From Lagierella massiliensis (GTDB lineage: Bacteria; Bacillota; Clostridia; Tissierellales; Peptoniphilaceae): a DNA stretch of 64,000 bases. The notes under the pieces are model-generated. The model was not told the origin of the DNA and made no database searches. It saw only the letters and a list, made by a program, of their open reading frames with translations. This document shows positions 61,320-64,000 of the stretch, piece by piece; position 1 is the stretch's first letter; every line of letters begins with the position of its first letter. The position numbers and the translations under genes are program-made. The stretch spans positions 139,839 to 203,838 of the forward strand of contig JAUNLT010000001.1 of assembly GCA_030532135.1 (NCBI GenBank), in the 5' to 3' direction.

Positions 61320-61800
61320 ATTTAAAGTATTTGCGGTAATAATATTAAACTTATTATTACAAACAGTTATTTTTAATAGAATTAAAATATTAGGGATAAA
61401 TCCAAACTTAACAATACCTATAGTTGTGGCGTTGGCTCTAGGTTTTGGAGCGTATACGGGAGGATTTTCAGGGCTTCTTATAGGATTATTTGAGGATATT
61501 TTATTTGGAAATGTTCTTGGAGTTAAGGCTTTGATTTACTTTGTAATTGGATTTTTAATTGGAAATTCTGAGATGGGAATTAACAAAGAAGATAAGAGAA
61601 CAGGGGTTTTTCTAACTGCCATTTCAACCATATCGGCTTTTATTATTACCATTATAATAGGAAGTTTGTTAAAAGACTCTTTTAACATTAAAACTCTGAT
61701 TATTCCATCTGTTATAGAACTTGTATTAAACTGTGTATTATACATTCCGATTTATGTAATTTTTCATAAAATATTTGAATTTCCAAGATTTAGATTGTAG
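61312..61800 (+). CDS. mreD: rod shape-determining protein MreD
   Basis: 162 residues with about five membrane spans. INPNLTIPIVVALALGFG and GGFSGLLIGLFEDILFGNVLG are the conserved MreD blocks. It completes mreBCD and is 8 bases before the PBP2 gene. Its role is in the elongasome membrane complex. Confidence 0.9.
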   Translation: MNKFKVFAVIILNLLLQTVIFNRIKILGINPNLTIPIVVALALGFGAYTGGFSGLLIGLFEDILFGNVLGVKALIYFVIGFLIGNSEMGINKEDKRTGVFLTAISTISAFIITIIIGSLLKDSFNIKTLIIPSVIELVLNCVLYIPIYVIFHKIFEFPRFRL

Positions 61801-61808
61801 AGGAAAAT

Positions 61809-64000
61809 ATGAGAAAATTTTTTAAGAAACTATTTAAAGGATCAGAATCAAAGGATAGACTTTTCTTAACTAAGGTTATCTTAAGTATTCTTATGATCCT
61901 TCTTTTTTCAAAATTATTTTATTTAACCATTATAAAAGGAGATTATTATAGAGATATTTCGGACAATGCGAGGATAAGAGATATTGAAATAGTTGCTCCA
62001 AGGGGAAATATTTATGATAGGAACGGAGAAATACTTGCAAGTAATAAAACAGTATTTACAGCAAGTATACTTAAAAATGACTTTTTAGAATTAACGCAAG
62101 ATGAAAGAAACGAGAACTTAAGGGATTTATCAAGACTTTTGGAATTAGATGGATCCAATATAAATTCGGACTATTCACTATCTGTCAATTTAATAAAGTA
62201 TAAACACAAAGATTCTTATTTAGAAGAAGAAAATCCAATAGAAAAGATGATAAGGATTGTAAAAGATAATAAGTTGCTACCTGTGATCATATACAAAGAG
62301 GTAAATGAGGATGGGTATAGTTACAAGGTAATAAATACAGTGATTAAGTCCTTAAATAACAAAGGTGAAGACTTACCAATTATGGCAGGAAGTGACAGGG
62401 TAGAATTTGAAGAAAATGCTGAAAATTCAACTTACTTAAGAGAAAACTCTTATATAGAAAACGAAAGTCCCTATTCCTTTTTAGGAAGAGTGCTTCAAGA
62501 CGATGAAGGAATAATTAGAAATATTTTAAACCATCCTATGGGAAGAAAGCTTGTATACGAAGTTTTAGAAGAAAGAGATTTACAAGAAAATTTAGAGATG
62601 GTTTCAATTGGTTTTCAAGATGAGCTTATATTATGGGAAACTAAAGCGAAACTTTCTAAACAATATACTGATATTACTGAAGATTCTAATCCAAAAGATG
62701 ATTTTGTAACCATTGTTAGAGAATCTTCAATTCACGATTTAATTTCAAATGTTACTATAAATTCTAATTCGGAACAGCAGGTGGTAGTTCCTGCAAAGTT
62801 TGCATTAGAAATCTTAGAAAAAAACAATATAAAACACAATTTAGAAGTAGTGGTAGATGAGGAAGATGTTAACAACCCCATTGCAAATATTCAATATACA
62901 GATGACGGTAAATACGATCTTAACGCCGAAGATATGTTGATAGCACTACTTGAAGATAATGGTCTTCTTGGTGAATTTATCACAAGTGAGAATATAAAAT
63001 ATATTGCACAGAGTATAAATACAAATAAAAATATAATCCCGTCAATATCAGTAAATGATTGGGAATATAGTTATGAGAAAAATATTTCTGATATGTATGA
63101 AAAATATAATCTTAATAGAAAAGAAAACTCTGTGAAAGATTTATATAAAAAAATTGTAGAGTACTATAATCTACAAAACTTTTCAAAATATGATCAGTTT
63201 AATATAATAAAAATTTATGATTTAATCAATAAACATGGAGACTTGAGGTATGTACCTTTAGACTTGACTTATAATTTATCAGAAGTTACTTTTTCAGCAA
63301 TAGAAGAAAGATTTCCGCTAGGATCTGGAATTATAGTAGATTCTGAGCCTATAAGATACTATCCTGGTGGTTCCTTAGCCTCTCATATTATTGGCTATAT
63401 AGGAAAAATTTCAACAGAGATAGAAAAAGAAGACTATCTATCTGATGAAAACTATAATTTAGCTTCACTTATTGGCAAAAATGGAATTGAAGAAAGTCAA
63501 GAGAGACAATTAAGAGGTACTAATGGTAGTAGAAGAGTTCTTGTTGACAACAGGGGAAATATAACAGAAGTTTTAGGAGAAACAAAACCTATACCGGGAA
63601 ATGACGTATATACCTCACTTGATAAGAAAATTCAGAAAACTGCAGAAAAGGCGCTTTCAGAAACTATTAATTCTTTACAAACAGATAATGTATTTAATTC
63701 TAAATGGGGCGATGTTAACCTTGCAAAATCCAATAGTACAGGACAGTACAAAGATGCAGGTTCAGGTTCTGTTGTAGTTTTAAACGCCAAGACGGGACAA
63801 TTAGTCGCACTTGCAAATGCACCGGATATAAATCTAAATATGTTCTCGACGGGAATTTCAGCCTCTGATTGGAAAAATTTATTCCCAAAAGACGAGAGAG
63901 ATTTACTTGCACCAAGACCTCTTTTAAATATGGCATTACAATCTGCAATACAACCGGGTTCTACCTTTAAGCTTGCAACTTCTCTTGCAGGGCTTGAGAC
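61809..64000 (+). CDS. mrdA: penicillin-binding protein 2 (elongasome transpeptidase), partial at window end
   Basis: 730 codons to the window edge, no stop. AGGAAAAT precedes the ATG. A membrane anchor (about 22-45), then the pedestal with APRGNIYDRNGEILASN and GKNGIEESQERQLRGTNGSRR. The transpeptidase domain starts near 590 (SLDKKIQKTAEKALSE), and the serine motif QPGSTFKLAT has Ser718 and Lys721; the SxN and KTG motifs lie beyond the window. The stretch between roughly 90 and 480 is an unusually long insertion in the pedestal. It ends the mreBCD operon. Confidence 0.92.
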   Translation, partial: MRKFFKKLFKGSESKDRLFLTKVILSILMILLFSKLFYLTIIKGDYYRDISDNARIRDIEIVAPRGNIYDRNGEILASNKTVFTASILKNDFLELTQDERNENLRDLSRLLELDGSNINSDYSLSVNLIKYKHKDSYLEEENPIEKMIRIVKDNKLLPVIIYKEVNEDGYSYKVINTVIKSLNNKGEDLPIMAGSDRVEFEENAENSTYLRENSYIENESPYSFLGRVLQDDEGIIRNILNHPMGRKLVYEVLEERDLQENLEMVSIGFQDELILWETKAKLSKQYTDITEDSNPKDDFVTIVRESSIHDLISNVTINSNSEQQVVVPAKFALEILEKNNIKHNLEVVVDEEDVNNPIANIQYTDDGKYDLNAEDMLIALLEDNGLLGEFITSENIKYIAQSINTNKNIIPSISVNDWEYSYEKNISDMYEKYNLNRKENSVKDLYKKIVEYYNLQNFSKYDQFNIIKIYDLINKHGDLRYVPLDLTYNLSEVTFSAIEERFPLGSGIIVDSEPIRYYPGGSLASHIIGYIGKISTEIEKEDYLSDENYNLASLIGKNGIEESQERQLRGTNGSRRVLVDNRGNITEVLGETKPIPGNDVYTSLDKKIQKTAEKALSETINSLQTDNVFNSKWGDVNLAKSNSTGQYKDAGSGSVVVLNAKTGQLVALANAPDINLNMFSTGISASDWKNLFPKDERDLLAPRPLLNMALQSAIQPGSTFKLATSLAGLE

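Overview
The window is a low-GC, AT-rich Firmicute chromosome. It is most consistent with an anaerobic Clostridia/Tissierellia-type organism, perhaps near the Peptoniphilaceae, but the species cannot be fixed from sequence alone. Supporting this are a six-gene Rnf ferredoxin:NAD complex, rubrerythrin, aspartase, carbamate kinase, HPr proteins with the regulatory serine, a clostridial-style glycogen operon with GlgD, an SAM-I (S-box) riboswitch, strong AGGAGG ribosome sites and frequent TTG starts.

Layout. 1-17.3 kb: riboswitch-controlled metK; a padR/DUF1700/DUF4097 operon; a stand-alone canonical MreB; rubrerythrin; an HPr paralogue; a macro-domain protein with a two-domain PPK2; a phosphoglycerol-transferase-like membrane sulfatase; aspA divergent from lysR plus an FdhD-like gene; and a heterodimeric ABC exporter. 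17.3-31.2 kb: a beta-CASP nuclease, then a co-directional glycogen operon (glgB, glgC, glgD, glgA, a divergent phosphorylase homologue, pullulanase, an unknown gene, phosphoglucomutase). 31.2-43.4 kb: xpt; an FHA-FtsW/RodA-PBP operon; nadK; a probable 6S RNA; YtxH and DUF948 proteins; a lipid kinase; a CcpA-like regulator with HPr and enzyme I; an unknown gene; and arcC.

43.4-47.8 kb is the accessory region. It is a degraded, phage-derived array of at least three (probably four) toxin-tip plus small-gene cassettes. Each full cassette has a near-identical leader, the same about 40-residue pre-toxin stub, a different C-terminal domain, an intact overlapping small (immunity-like) gene and a near-identical terminator. 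Every toxin frame carries at least one inactivating lesion, while the partner genes of the three main cassettes remain open. A tRNA-Ser(GCU) gene and remnants of a scaffold-like and another phage gene follow, and the region abuts the 3' end of ssrA (tmRNA), a classic integration site.

47.8-64 kb: ssrA (minus), polA-coaE-lytic transglycosylase, tRNA-Leu(GAG), rnfCDGEAB, a NusG-domain-II protein, a Gx transporter, radC, and mreB-mreC-mreD-PBP2 (PBP2 runs off the window end).

The glycogen genes form a complete loop: glucose-1-P activation, chain synthesis, branching, debranching and phosphoglucomutase. A recurring theme is paralogues that have lost catalytic motifs: GlgD, the phosphorylase homologue, the mreCD-linked MreB, one ABC half, and the FdhD-like protein.
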